DNA of 64,000 bases, from positions 21,294,406 to 21,358,405 of the forward strand of contig JAJKFL010000004.1 of NCBI GenBank assembly GCA_021186555.1, given 5' to 3'. Made by a program: the position numbers and the translations under genes. Below are positions 12,213 through 24,479 of this stretch, in pieces. The DNA comes from Reticulitermes speratus (Eukaryota; Arthropoda; Insecta; Blattodea; Rhinotermitidae). The notes beneath the pieces were generated by a model. It had not been told where the DNA came from. It made no database searches and was given only the letters and a program-made list of their open reading frames with translations. Numbering within the stretch: position 1 is the stretch's first letter; each line of letters opens with the position of its first letter.

Positions 12213-12242
12213 ACGCAAGAGTTGCGTCCCCATTTATAAGAG
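12198..12242. repeat. perfect 21-bp-arm palindrome with 3-nt loop
   Basis: Left arm CTCTTATAAATGGGGACGCA plus A (12198-12218), loop GAG, right arm the exact complement (12222-12242). Further single units AGTTGCGTCC follow at 12241-12250 and 12271-12280. A perfect short-loop inverted repeat at the end of a LINE relic suggests fold-back copying of the strand end. Confidence 0.95.
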
Positions 12243-12369
12243 TTGCGTCCTGCGGTCAAGAAAGCGTATCAGTTGCGTCCCAAGGTGTCTGCCTTATGTG
12301 TATCATAGACAGACACGACCACACCTCCCGAACAGACCGGGAAGCGAACGCGAAGAGCAGCAAGGGACA

Positions 12370-12370
<1 letters not shown>

Positions 12371-12406
<36 letters not shown>
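12371..12406. repeat. (CA)n microsatellite
   Basis: About 18 CA units. The overlapping 163- and 95-codon ORFs owe their length to this tract and are not credible genes. Confidence 0.95.
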
Positions 12407-12407
<1 letters not shown>

Positions 12408-12682
12408 CACCCAACGTCTCAGTTTTCGACGTTTTCGACGACTACATACTCGTATACCTAAAGTGCATGGCATTTCGTAATGTTTCATATGTTTTGGTAA
12501 TAACTTTAATGTATAAAATGATTTCTTGCTCAAATCATTCTGCGTTCGTTTATACAAAATACTCTTGGCTTCTTCTTGAATCAACCCATCTTTTCAAATA
12601 CCCACTACAACACGAGATACATTTTAACGAATTTCCCTTAATGCGCTCGGAGAAATTTCTTCAGGCCCAAAATGAGCTGTAA

Positions 12683-13070
12683 AACAATAATTATGTTTAT
12701 ATTAACAAAATTGAGAATACAAACTGATTGAAAATTGAAAAAAAGCAATTAGTTTCATTAATATCGGTTTAATTTTTATGAAATAAATGCACACGTGGTA
12801 TCTAGATTAATTAAAAACCAAAATATCTGTACATCCCTATGACACTATTTTGAACGTATACTCTTTATGTCGCTGTGCTTACCTTTCCTTTGTGTCCAAA
12901 GTTTAAACAAATCCTTCTTGTGCTTTAATTCTATATTCATCTGTAAGTAATTTTGCAAAATTTGTTCATAGTTTATTATGAAACATATAACAATAAATAT
13001 ATACATATACGTATAGGCATATAAAGTGTATATTTATAAGCATAATATACATAAGTCCAAGAAGACCTCT
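12683..13070. other. no gene recognised
   Basis: Very AT-rich stretch without recognisable features. Confidence 0.5.
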
Positions 13071-13163
13071 TGACCCTTGAAGATGGGACTGATACTTTGT
13101 CCCAAAACGTCGGTAAAAATTACCACTCTACGCTCCGTAACATGCCAGAAGAGCGTAGATCTC
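13071..13163 (+). repeat. partial copy of the 14.8-kb foldback family
   Basis: Contains CTTGAAGATGGGAC, then TCCCAAAACGTCGGTAA, then ATTACCACTCTACGCTCCG and GCGTAGATCTC. The same blocks in the same order form the right half of the foldback at 14764-14949. The first part has the outline of the hammerhead-like motif (TTGAAGA, stem GGGAC/GTCCC, AAAAC), with the core mutated. Confidence 0.5.
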
Positions 13164-13395
13164 AACAATATCGCGGCGGGAGCCTGAAATAACGCTTTCT
13201 TTGTTTGCCTGTACCGAAAACAAATCCACTCCAACTGTCATAAAACGTTTATTTTCGTTATCCACTCCTATAGCTTTCGAGTAATCTCTTTTCTTATCAA
13301 ACTTTACATAGCCCACGTTTCTATCCATTTAAGCGTGTTATTTAACGATACTGTCAATTGCAAAGATTATACAGTGTTGGTGATAGACGAATAAA

Positions 13396-13563
13396 TGAGT
13401 GTGGAGCACTGGTGGAATGATACTGACGGTGCAAAACAGAAGTGCTGGCAGAAACGCCTGTCCCAGTGCCAGTTGGTCCACCACACATCCCACAGGTACT
13501 GGCCTGATTTCGAACCCAGACCTCCGCGCTGACAGTCCGGCGACTAATTGTTTGAATCATGAC
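13396..13563 (-). mobile_element. SINE family A copy, old
   Basis: Diverged minus-strand copy. The blocks GGAGCACTGGTGGAATGA, CTGTCCCAGTGCCAGTTGGT and TCGAACCCAGACCTCCGCG are clear; the A box end (about 13545-13563) is badly eroded. The 3' GCTGCGGGGCCCTTC end is missing. The 132-codon ORF crossing it on the plus strand is an accident of the GC-rich SINE. Confidence 0.7.
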
Positions 13564-13914
13564 ACCGTTGTTCATTATGGGCATTTATCCAGCTCTGTGT
13601 TAAATTTAACTAAACATTTTACAGCACACATTCTGAAGACGATATACCTTAAGGCAGGTTCGAGCGTCAAATTGACCACTTACTTATATCCATCATTCAC
13701 ATGTGACGTTTGGGTGCGGCGTGCAATGGGTCGACTAACTTTTTATCGATTCCCTTGCAGGATAGTGCGGTTTAATACGAAAGTTATGTCACGATAGAGT
13801 TTAATTTCCGGCAGCAGAAATGGTTTCTCTTCGCCACTGCTTCTAGGATAACTCTGACCGGCGCCCTCTCGAGTGGGTTCCAGAGGTTCCTTCTAGAAAG
13901 GTAAAGTGGCCATA

Positions 13915-13965
13915 GCGTGAAGCTGATTACTCACCCCTGTCTAGTTTCGGGGTTCAGAACAAAAC
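13915..13965 (+). mobile_element. possible SINE family B fragment
   Basis: A short match to the 3' half of family B: GATTACTCACCCCTGTCTAG, then TTTCGGGGTTCAGAAC, compared with ACTCACCTCCATCTACTGCC and GGGGTTAAGAATG in the 46.7-kb copy. No head recognised. Confidence 0.35.
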
Positions 13966-14763
13966 ACTTATACCCTCCATTCTGCACATGTAATGGAGTG
14001 ATGCCGAACTCACACGGTAAGTAGACAAGAGTGCCTTGAACAAAAGGGTTTGAGCTAGACGGGGTGCTGGTAGCAAGGCTGTATAAGACTGCTGTCTCGT
14101 AAGACATATAGGCGGCTCACAGAATGGTTTTCTCTATCGACTTAATCATGCCTCAGTAACGGGCTTCTTGAGTACGGCTCTCTGTGCACATAGTGTATGT
14201 TAATTACGTTTCAGGGATTGTAAAGCTTTCAGTGTTCGACGCTTAGGCAGGCTGCGTCTTGAAACCTCTCCTGTCTTATTCATAATCCCACCTCCGTTAT
14301 CACAAATGTATGTGTAGAACCGAGTCACAATGGCACTGACTTTATACTTCATGCAGAGAAAATGCCACCATAAAAATCGGCGATAAGTTAACGTTTAGTC
14401 TAGTTTCTGCTTTGACATGCCTAGGGTGTTGATAGATGCGAATAGGAGTCCAAAGGATTTCAGGATAGACAGTAAAGCTTCGTTTCTAATTAGGAAAACA
14501 GAGCATGGACAGTATGCTCATTCCTCAAAGGATTAACATGTGCGTCTCTACACATAATAAATGTAAAAGCTTACTTGCCCTACATATATTTCATGTGTGT
14601 TCAATGATTCGGAATTAGAAGAGCATCAAAATAAACTGTGAAAAAGGCGATAGACAGAGAAAGGCTAGTGGATATTTGGGATTTGGAAAGGTGCCATAAA
14701 TATGTAATAAAGTAAATTTCCTAACGAAACAAATGAATTTCAGGCTTCCGCTGTGACGTAAAT
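13966..14763. other. no gene recognised
   Basis: No coding motif, tRNA-like head or inverted repeat was recognised. Confidence 0.45.
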
Positions 14764-14949
14764 GAGATCTGTGCTCTTTTGGGTTTACGTAGCGTAGAAT
14801 GGTAGTTTTAAGGACGTTTCGGGGCAACCTATCGGTCCGATTTTCTTGGTGTGCTTGGCAATTGAAGATGGACCGATAGGTTGTATCGGAACGTTGGTAA
14901 GAAACTACCATTCTACGCTGCGTAAAATCCCTAAAGAGAGCAGATCTCG
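14764..14949. mobile_element. 186-bp foldback element
   Basis: Arms: left GAGATCTGTGCTCTTTTGGG, then AGCGTAGAATGGTAGTTT; the right arm is the near-complement, ending AGAGAGCAGATCTC. A second inner pair, CCTATCGGTCCGAT with GGACCGATAGG, surrounds a short unpaired centre. The interior carries ACGTTTCGG and TTGAAGATGG, the two halves of a hammerhead-like core on opposite sides. A partial relative lies at 13071-13163. Confidence 0.7.
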
Positions 14950-17029
14950 AAGCAAATACACATTGAACGTGTCAACATTCTGATAAAATTTATACAGGTT
15001 ATTTTATTTATAATTACTTAAGGACACTTTCAGTAACTCAGGTTATATAGACAGAATTACAGAATCTTCGGTGAAAAAATTAATACCAACCCTATTCTAA
15101 GGCAGTGAAACCTGCACACTAAAAGAACAATGCAAATACAGAATCACAGCAACAAAGGTAATTTTTTTTTTGAGAAACCGCAAAGTACATGCTCTTTGAT
15201 CACCAAATAAATCATGATATTCTGAAAGAACATAAACTACAGCCAGTTTTGGAAAACAAAACTTCAAAAACGTGGTACAAAATGTCATAGAATGGACAGA
15301 TCCAGACTCACGCAAGCTGTTATGATACCAACCAGCACGAAAAAGGAACCAAGAACGCTTCTGGATTGTAATATTGAGACCGGAAAGGGCCATAAGGCCT
15401 AAGTCCTTGAAAGCGCGATGAAGGTGACGATTATGAATTGGAGGGGATGCAGAAGTATGAAGACGTGTTTTAATTTGAAAAGTATCCCGGCAATGGGAAA
15501 ACATCAAAATCCTGTCAGGATACCTGGTCCTCAAAACGTCATTTCGACGGGGACCTGCTGAACGCAAAGTTAAACTCTAGCTGTTCAGCTACGACCGTCT
15601 CTTAGCCTACAACAGACCATCTAAACCTAAAGTTTAGACTAGAAATACACAGTTCAAGTTTTGCTGGATCTGTAATGAACGAAGGGAATTATGTACTAAA
15701 ACATTCCTTACTTTGACTGCAGCTAAGCAGCCGAGCTTTGGATAGCCGGATACCTGCTGGTATTTATCCAGCAGTAAAACGCTGGGATATTGAAGCTACC
15801 TGTTCACTTATTTCTAGATGCAGGCTGCGTGGAGCTTTACTTCCACGCCGTAGGAATTAAAGGGTTAAATTAATGACGTCACACACACAAAAACGAGAAA
15901 ACAAACGTCTTAATACTCTACGCCAGGAAAGAAACATCCATGTCATTGTCGTGAATGGCTACGGAAGAATGACGCAGTTTTCATTCCGAACTGTAGTATG
16001 CATTTTTATCATCGCCGGCCACCAAGTCTATGTCAGATCTAACACACACAATGACCTCTCACCTACTGACTACCCGGGACACTTTCTGTGGGGGTAACGC
16101 GACCGTAAGATAAAGCTGAATACACAGCTGTATGTAGAACAACGGTGAAGATTGCGTGGATATTTACCTCTAAATACGCCCAGAGCTTTCATGGTGTGGA
16201 GTTTGGGCACATGGACAGTATTGCCTCTGTGGAAGATTAGTTTTGTTACAAAATGGCGGACCCATTCACAGTTTCCCATTTCACATATCCCCTGTTCAAA
16301 CGCTGCTGCACGGACCTAAATTTCATCTTCTCGTTTCAGTGATTCACACCGATTTTGTTCTTTTACCGGAAATTTGTTGTCACCTTGCAACAGGATGCCG
16401 TAATTTTATTCTCCTCGTAACAACAATTCCCCTTTGTCACAATGCACTTGAATTACTGTAAATCTTCCAAAACAATAGGCCACTGGCTCTGCACCCTCTC
16501 TCCACGACTCAATGAAAAGGACTATGGCACTACGTGACATGATTTAGGTCTGTGACACTGGCTTTCGTCGGTTCGTTTCCCGAAGAACTGTCTTCAAACT
16601 GCGGGAGTATGAAGGACTGCCGCTTACTGGTACAGAACAAAAAAGAAACCTCTAACGCAACCGGACAACAGCAGCTCTCCTTTTTAAACATGGTATTAAA
16701 AGCATTCCACAATAAATTATATTCATATTGCATTGTGAAAGTGAGTTTATTTTCTGAAAATTATAAATTGATGAAGAGTACGAGAGACTATACGACTCGA
16801 AAATCCAAGCAAACTTGAATCTTCAGCAGCATTGCTGTGAGAATATCGAGTCTCGATTATATGACCTAATTCATGAAGTTCCTCGACTGAAATTGTCACC
16901 TTTCCCTTTACAGTGCATGGATATGTTGTTAGAAGCACTGCAAACTAATGTAATTGATAAAGGTTTTGTAATATAATCTACATATAATAATAGTAGGGCA
17001 CCGGTTTGTGAATGTTTCTCGGTAAGAAC
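14950..17029. other. no gene recognised
   Basis: Contains a 156-codon ORF on the minus strand (15097-15567), the longest in this part, with no motif I can name; it is rich in aromatic and basic residues. Nothing else recognised. Confidence 0.45.
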
Positions 17030-17285
17030 CTAACATTGGACTTGTATTCGATATGGGTTTGAAGTTCAGTTTTTCAGGTTTTCATGTAAAGTACCCGTTA
17101 TTCTTGTCAGATTTTAAAGAAACTCGAATTCTCTCGACATATTGTCGAGAAATCCTCAAATATCAAATTTTATGAAAATCTGTCCAGTGGGAGCCGAATT
17201 GTTATATGCGGATGGACGGACAGACAGGCATTACGAAGTTAATAGTCGCTTTTTTCAAGTTTGCGAACGGGCCTAATGAGACCCC
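17030..17285 (+). repeat. dispersed repeat family E, copy 1
   Basis: Shares with 18965, 28120 and 34860, in the same order and spacing: CATGTAAAGTACCCGTTATT, then TTTTAAAGAAACTCGAATTC, then GAAAATCTGTCCAGTGGGAG, then GGATGGACGGACAGACAGGC, then TTTGCGAACGGGCCTAA. No ORF, no tRNA-like box, no obvious termini. Possibly the 3' end of a longer transposon. Confidence 0.65.
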
Positions 17286-18964
17286 TTACATTTTCCAAGT
17301 AAAGAAAGGCTCTTGGCATCATTATATGAACCGTGTCCGTCAGTAGGCTATATGTCTTGATATTTTAATTTAAAATGTACAAATGATTTGCATGAAACGT
17401 GGTGCGAACAGTGTTCTCATTCAGGTAATGCCACCTGCGTCATTTCTGACTCTCTGCCACCGAACGAGCTAATGAAACTGTGCGAAATTATGAAGTGGTT
17501 GCAACATCACGTTTATGTATGAAAATGAAATGTATGAATATTACACACATTCAATACGAAATCTGCGCTCGGGTAATTTCCGTGCAAACACAACCAAATT
17601 CGCGTTTTCTTTCCGCGTGCGGCAATAACCGGTACGTCTTTATAAGGAAATGCTAGATTACAGTTCACGAAGACAAATGAACATCCGAAAACTTGTAGAG
17701 AATAAACTGACAGGAGACAGTTTAATGGGATCTTGACAGGCTACTTAATATATTATTTGAGTTGGAGATGGAGATGGCGGTGATGATGATGATAACAGCA
17801 GTGGTGATGATGGTACAAATGGTGATTATGAAGAGAGCAGTGCTGTAATGGAGAGTAACAGTTACATAATGGCGACGGTGTAGCACTATGTTATATTCGG
17901 ATTATTACATTCAACATCTGTATTAGTAAGAAGACTGCACAAAGTATCAATAATTTTTGTAGCCTGATTATTACTTCATATTTTCCTACAATATCTCTTT
18001 ACAAATGAAAGATTTCGAAAGAAATTAGATGCCACAGTTCTTGTGTTTGAAACAGGACAAAGATGTTCATATTACCAGGAGGTCATGTTTATGTCTCTCA
18101 AACACATAAAACGACAGATCGCATGCTATATAATGCTAAACGAAAGACTGTCACAAATACGAGTATTAAATACAATAATTATTTCAATTGAGATTTTTGA
18201 GGACACGACTCTTATTTTCTGCTTTTAATGTTTAACAGATGGGATAATAATTAACACTACTTAATTTCGAAAATCAAAACTGTTCACACTTCTATGTGTC
18301 ACTAACAAAATCACGAATATTGTAAACAATTCTTATACTCACACTAATAGGTGAAAAGGGGCAACACTTCTCATGTAAACAGTTTGTAAGTCATAATTAA
18401 CCGCGACTTCTGAAGAATATTTATTTAACTAAAGCTGTATAAACGAATGAACATATTAATGTAATCACAATAAAGTATATATATTTTCGTACATGTTTTA
18501 TTTATTCTCGCGTCACTGTACATGACAAGATAGGAAGCGTACATTTAATGTACCAATGAGGCGTGTTCGGACTTTTGCATGCTGTACACTTATCGGATGG
18601 CCATACCATTGAATTCATTTTGGTAACATTCTGTTAATGTTCACAACTGAGCACGTATTACAAAATATAATTACTGTAATTGCGGACTGTTATTAATTTT
18701 TTGGAGAACGCACTATTTATATGTCTATTTTAATTTTGTTAAATTTACAGGTCATACACAACCTAAATTTTTCAACCCTCCGATGTACACTGTAATTGCT
18801 AACTTAAAAGCAATTTCATCCTCCGTTCGTAAGTATATGATTGAACAACTTTATTTATATAAATCGCAAGAAGAAGTAAGCCAGGTTATTGTTGATCACT
18901 ATCGAATATCGATTAATATCGACGGAAACATGGTGACGCTTGCTACCAAAGTAGCCATAAATGT
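17286..18964. other. no gene recognised
   Basis: AT-rich with one GATG-type simple stretch (17762-17827). No coding motif. Confidence 0.5.
17762..17827. repeat. imperfect GATG/GGTGAT simple repeat
   Basis: Degenerate runs of GATG and GGTGATGATG units. Confidence 0.7.
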
Positions 18965-19175
18965 ACGTAGATCTACGTTGATCTTCATGTAAACTGCCCG
19001 TTACTTTTATCATTTTAACAGGCCTGAATTTTCGCGACAGATTTTAGTAACATCCTCATTATAAAACTTCAAGAAAATCCGTCCAGCAGAAGCAGATTTG
19101 CTCCATGCGGACGGCCGGACGGACATGACGAATCTCACACTTGCTTGTCGCAACTTTGTGAACGCTCTTAAAACT
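18965..19175 (+). repeat. dispersed repeat family E, copy 2
   Basis: Keeps CATGTAAACTGCCCGTTACT, AAGAAAATCCGTCCAGCAGA, CATGCGGACGGCCGGACGGA and TTTGTGAACGC in family order. Confidence 0.6.
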
Positions 19176-20134
19176 GAAGTCGCCGTTGCCAACACGGATA
19201 AAAACAGATCGCAGACACAGTTGCTGATATAGGTTAAAACACAACCTGCAATCACAAATGTTGATGCTTAGTTATTAGTTTAATAAACTTCACAGAAGAA
19301 AAGGTTTACACTTTTCTGCAATGACAATTTTAGTTTGATTTATTTTTGTTTTGAACTGTGTTGGAAATGCGACTTCAGTACCCGTCAAAATCTATGTTGC
19401 TACTTCCGAATTAGTTTTGTTTCCATTGCATGGTAAGAGAGAAGAAATTATAACAAATTAAACGTATTACGACAACATTTGCACCTTCAGTCATAAATAT
19501 TGTTTTTGTATCTATGTAGTAAGATTTCACGTTATTTCCCTTACCTTATGATCTCTGTTTGCTCACCACTTTATTCGCATTCCTTGACTATATTATGCAC
19601 GTTATTCCTACATATGCCGTATGTAAAATATATACCTCTTTACATGACCAGTTTTCGAATACAGAGGGTTGACCATGTCAAATATCCTACACACATTCAC
19701 AAGTAAGAACTGTCGCCTAAATGAATGCCATTCCCTCTGAAATGTTTCTACGCGGGAGACGCTCCAGAAAGCATTCACACTGCAACACAACTAACCAGTC
19801 ACTGATTCGTCTGATTACATTTAACCTCCACGGCAGCACATGTACTTAAATGCATTCGCTTGCTATGCTGTCTCACTCTACACTGCAAGATACGGACAAC
19901 GCATCAAATGCATTTAGGCTGAGGCCTCTCTCTTCAGTGCGGTGTTGACGTTCCTGTCGCTGCCTGCTCGGTTTGTGTTGCGTCTTAAACCACAACCTAC
20001 GTCGAGTGGGTCAAATGGAACACGAACGCCTGCAATATTAACCCTTTCAAACTTCACTTTCTTCTAATACGCTTTTATTTTACGACGCCACTACAGCGTA
20101 GTTAGTACAGCGAATAAACTATGGCTGGACTACA
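19176..20134. other. no gene recognised
   Basis: AT-rich; nothing recognised. Confidence 0.5.
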
Positions 20135-20335
20135 AAGAAATCGTTATTCGATTCCTGGTATGGGTAAGAGATTTTCTTCTCCTCCAAAGCGTCCAGATCT
20201 GCTCTGGAGTCCACTCAATTCCCTATTCAGTAGATAATGGGGTATCTTTCCCAGCAGTTAAGGCGGCCGGGGCGTGAAAATAATTACACTCTTCAATCTA
20301 GTGCCGACGTTAAAATTCATTCAGCATCACCCCAT
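20135..20335 (+). mobile_element. SINE family B copy, old
   Basis: Plus-strand copy: a B-box-like TTATTCGATTCCTGG (about 20144), GGGTAAGAGATTTTCTTCTC, CAGCAGTTAAGGCGGCCGGG and TCTAGTGCCGACGTTAAAAT match the family blocks at lower identity. The A box end is not clear. Confidence 0.55.
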
Positions 20336-20339
20336 GAAG

Positions 20340-21072
20340 ACAAACATGCCCGGAACTACATGATTCGCCACCTTCAAGCTCAAGCCTTTTTAACTACAAA
20401 GAAGGGGCGCTCTTGGGCCATTAAAAGGAGGCTGGATGTGCTACAGAGCCTGTCTGAATGCAGTGGAGCAGACAGAACTCTGTTCTAAGTTAGGCCTTTG
20501 CACAACAAAGCCTTGTGAAGAAGCAATTACTCGTGTGCCTGTATATAGTGTTTATACACACATACACAATATTACATTTCGATGCTGTAGGCTATTATGC
20601 TGATTCCAACGTAGGATAGGTTAATTCATGCTGTACTGACGATGCGACAAAATGCACACACAACCCATGCTAAACTCTTCAGTACTAACGAAGCCCCTTC
20701 TCATCATTAGTCTAAACACTAATATGATATTCATAAAGGTCATTTCATTACAAGTGCTGATCTAAATTACTTTATCATGTGTTATGTATTATTGGAGTCA
20801 TGAGTGACTATCCAACCAAGTTCCATGGCGGTTGATTTGGCGATTCATCAAAGCGTGTGAATGTTTGGCGACACAGGTACACTAATGTAGTACTGACACA
20901 GATATAGACATTAATCAAAATATCGTTAGATATGTTCGTGCTGATACAGGGTGATTCTGATGATCTAAATCCACGTGATCATGGTTGACATAGCTTATAC
21001 ATTTATGGCTCTAATGGTGCAGCCAGTGAATGATGAGAGGTCAAATATGGATTATTGAGAACTGGATAATAT
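20340..21072. other. no gene recognised
   Basis: A single mariner-like terminus sequence (ATACAGGGTGATTCTGATG, about 20945) was seen without a matching second end. Confidence 0.45.
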
Positions 21073-21099
21073 ACTGTAAAAGGTTCTTTTTTACATGGT

Positions 21100-21368
21100 G
21101 AAGGGCCCCGCAGCAGATGCTACGGACGCACCGCAGCCTTCAGGCTTTTTGTGCAACCCTGTGGTGAAGATGAGCAGTTTTTTACCAAGTTTTACAATTA
21201 ATGGAGCACCAGTGGAATGAAATTGACAGGTGAAAACCGACAACTCGGAGAAAAACCTGTCCCAGTGCCACTTTGTCCACCACAAACCCCACATGGACTG
21301 ACCCGGGATCGAACCCGGGCCTCCGCAGTGGAAGGCCGGCGACTAACCGCCTAAGCCATGGCACGGCC
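21100..21368 (-). mobile_element. SINE family A, full length
   Basis: Full minus-strand copy. Read on the minus strand, it starts GGCCGTGCCATGGCTTAGGC (A box TGGCTTAGGCGG), has the B box GGTTCGATCCC, then CTGTCCCAGTGCC (seen on the plus strand), a middle with AGCACCAGTGGAATG, and the 3' end GCATCTGCTGCGGGGCCCTT followed by an A-rich tail (TTTTTT on the plus strand). The near-duplicate flanks ACTGTAAAAGGTTCT (about 21073) and ACAGTAAAAGGTACT (about 21370) are its target duplication, with two differences. Confidence 0.9.
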
Positions 21369-21385
21369 AACAGTAAAAGGTACTT

Positions 21386-21989
21386 TCTCGCTGTGCCTCA
21401 GCACTATGGCGTAGAGAGGTATAGGGGACATGGAGGTAAGGCTTTAAGGTTAGCATTAGATGAACCAGCGTGATCATTATTCTTCGGCTACTTTATTTCC
21501 CAAAAGGGCCCACGTTACCCACTCGTGGTCCACAGGGGCAGTAGAGGCACGGTGGTAAAGTAAACACTCTTTGCTGCTACCGAAAATCGAAGCAAGGTAG
21601 TCGGATCAGGCCCGCTCAACCTGTTGCCTGCGACACACTGTTATGTTGCCCGCGGAGATATTTGAAATACGAGAGCGTGTTTAACACCTCCAATGGGAAA
21701 ACCGAGATAGAACGTCGAAATAAATATGAAAACTGTTTATTTGTGGAGACATAGGGCATATTACTAAGTCATTTTGTAAAAGAATACTAGAAATAGCGAC
21801 ACCATAGACTGTGCTGTGAAATTAATTTTTTTTATAAATTTTTCCAATTAATATAAGCAAATTTTTTATTCCACGATGGGTAAAAATACACACAGGTAAA
21901 GTCAGGAATATACGTATAATTATTAATACTTTATTCTGTATTTTTATGTTACTCATACCATGCACATTCTTACAAGTAATACATCAACC
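21386..21989. other. no gene recognised
   Basis: No feature recognised between the two SINE copies. Confidence 0.5.
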
Positions 21990-22013
21990 AACTTATGCAC
22001 TTTTTTTTTGTGA

Positions 22014-22290
22014 TGAAGTGCCCCCCCCCCCCCCCCCCCGCACCACAGCCTTAAGGCTTTTTGTGTAACCCCAATGACGATGATAGATGGATGAGCAGTT
22101 TTTTACCAAGTTTTACAATTAATGGAGCACCAGTGGAATGAAATCGACAGGGGAAAACCGACAACTCGGAGAAAAACCTGTCCCAGTGCCACTTTGTCCA
22201 CCACAAATCTCACATGGACTTGACCTGGGATCGAACCCGGGCCTCCGTGGTGAGAGGCCGGCGAATAACCGCCTGAGCCATGGCACGGCC
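22014..22290 (-). mobile_element. SINE family A with poly-C replacing its 3' end
   Basis: Minus-strand copy with intact A and B boxes (CATGGCTCAGGCGG and GGTTCGATCCC on the minus strand). It is flanked by a perfect 13-bp target duplication AACTTATGCACTT (21990-22002 and 22291-22303). The 3' block that should read GGGCCCCGCAGCAGATGCTA on the plus strand is replaced by 19 C (22021-22039) before GCACCACAGCC. Perfect flanks argue for a recent insertion. Confidence 0.9.
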
Positions 22291-22303
22291 AACTTATGCA
22301 CTT

Positions 22304-24434
22304 AATAAAATACATTCATGAACAAGTATAAGACTCCTACATGTTTCGGCACCATTAACTTCATTCTGTATATTGAGTTTGACGTTGCCCGTACGCAGAC
22401 CAAATTTTGCCGAAATTGACCGCATCACGTTCAAGGTTCGGCAGGCCTGCTCTAGACTATAATCACTTTTACTGACCGATCTACTCCCTTTTGTACAGAT
22501 AATTACGTGGTACGTGAAAAGGACGGATTTGCTGTGTTGTATCTTGGATTAAGACACTGTACATTCAAGTAACGGTTACCAACGTTTCGGAGAAACCTGT
22601 TACCTCTGTCTTGATAGTACAGTAGAGATCACAAATTTTTTAAGAAACGCCCTGCCTCCAGAAGTGAACACACAGAACATGGACACGGTAGGCTTTTCTG
22701 AAACTTTAGTGACCACCCTACGACGGTACACCGTATCAAAACCCAGTGCACGTAATCTAGACTGTCCACCGCCATGAAAACCAGGAATCTCAAAACGGTA
22801 GATGTTCTGATTTTTCGTATGTGCCACAAGACGGTATTATGGAGCACTGACGTTCTGCGCTCTCTTTAATCTCATACGTATATAACAGGTTTTGTGCTCC
22901 GCCAGCCGGTGCACCGGAGGATATAGCTACCTGCACTTGAACGTGTAAACGCGAGCTGTTTTGGAAATGGGAGGTAAGGGAAATGTCGCTATCGATAATT
23001 GAAGTTGGGCTGTCCAGTCTTTAACTTGTTCGTGTTAAGTAAAGTGTAATATTTAGAGCACGCGTGATCCGTAATTTATAGGCGTTGTGTAGACAGTAAC
23101 GGTTTGCAGCGTCGAATCAAAATGAAATAATTACTAAGCACTTCGCTGGAGAAGAAAGCCATCATGGTCGTTTAAAACGTGGAAATTTCATTTTAAAGAC
23201 TGAGAAAAATCACAAGATATGTTTATCAGGATAACCGGTGCCCCTGTCGAGATTCGAACCACACAGATCCTGAAAGTGAGGCGTGTTACGTCTGTCATTT
23301 CGCCTGGTACGCCAGGTATTTATTGGCTCAACTTGCATATGCGCGGACGCACAAATTATCCGTCTGTATGCCTTTTATTCTATTTTGCTGTGTGTTCATT
23401 TATGGTTTATATACTGACATCATCAGTTGCTTAGGCTCTACAGTGTCAAAAGGTAGGTTGACAGTGAATAATAAGCTGAAAAGGGTGTGGAACGAAGTGG
23501 TCGTGGCCTAGTTTTAAGTTCAATCCCAACAATTACCTGAGAATACTGAGAAAGACCACGAATATCCCTGCCAGGACCTCCGTTCCCGGCCCGAAATTCA
23601 AAAGGCTCACCCTCACCCCGAACAAAACAAAAAAAGTTACAGCTTAATTCAAATTTAATCACTTTATAACAATTTGAAACAGTGTGAAACATGTTAACAA
23701 AATGCACATACGATCTACAACAGGCTTTAATAACTACCGCGTTACTTTAGGGCATATCTCGTTAAATTGCTGCGAACAGAGAAAAGGGGATTAAAGAGAT
23801 ATGAAAGTACATATATCGCATATTTTTGCAAATGTAATTTATTTTAACCCGCTCTCCAGGAACTGTTCTAAACATAAAACGTAAATTGCATTAGCGTCAT
23901 TACAAATCGTCACAGAAACATCAACAATTTAAAAAAGACACGGACGCCCATCTACAGAACATTTCTCCTTTAAAAAAGCATCTGAAAATTTCAAAATAAT
24001 TTATAGACAAGGAAAGTATTCCGTAACGAAAATCTGTGACATAACACTATGCTTTCCCTGCACATTCAGTTCAAGTTTATACAAAAGTTATCTTTACAGA
24101 ACATTCTGCTATATACTTCCCACACTTCACAAACTTGGCGTCACATACGCGAAAAATCAACCAGTCTACATCTTACACCAACACCCAAGACTCTATTATT
24201 TTCACATTTTAATATCTATAAATATTTCATTATCCTTTCACCTGTTTTTTAGGAGTTAATAAAAATAATATTAATGTTATATTCCAAGTACTACTGTTCA
24301 GCTGCCATCGACCATATGTAATTTTACAATTTTACTATAAAACAGAATATTGTAAACTTGTGGGATCCCACATAAAACATGATGATGTTTTGCACATTGC
24401 ATCTTTTACCTGCCCTTTAATGACTGTATTTTCT
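22304..24434. other. no gene recognised
   Basis: Includes a possible decayed hammerhead-like motif on the minus strand (22335-22370, core base G8 lost) and a tRNA-like B box at about 23250 on the minus strand (GGTTCGAATCTC) that could be an unassigned SINE head. Nothing codes. Confidence 0.4.
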
Positions 24435-24474
24435 AGCCTGAAGATGGTCGATATCTAGACCGAAACATGTAGCT
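24435..24474 (+). ncRNA. hammerhead-like ribozyme motif, core intact
   Basis: Reads CTGAAGA, extra T, stem II GGTC/GACC (loop GATATCTA), GAAAC, palindromic stem III ACATGT, A as the base before the predicted cleavage site, and stem I AGC/GCT (3 bp). All invariant core bases (C3, T4, G5, A6, G8, A9, G12, A13, A14, A15.1) are present. The single extra base between A9 and stem II departs from the minimal core; an extra base at this site has been reported in a viroid hammerhead. Stem I is short, so activity is uncertain. Confidence 0.55.
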
Positions 24475-24479
24475 TTAAA

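Noticed and set aside
12191..12682. 163-codon ORF
   Set aside because: Runs through a palindrome and a (CA)n tract; no recognisable domain.
15097..15567. 156-codon minus ORF
   Set aside because: No motif I know and no supporting signals; kept only as a mention in the unassigned stretch.
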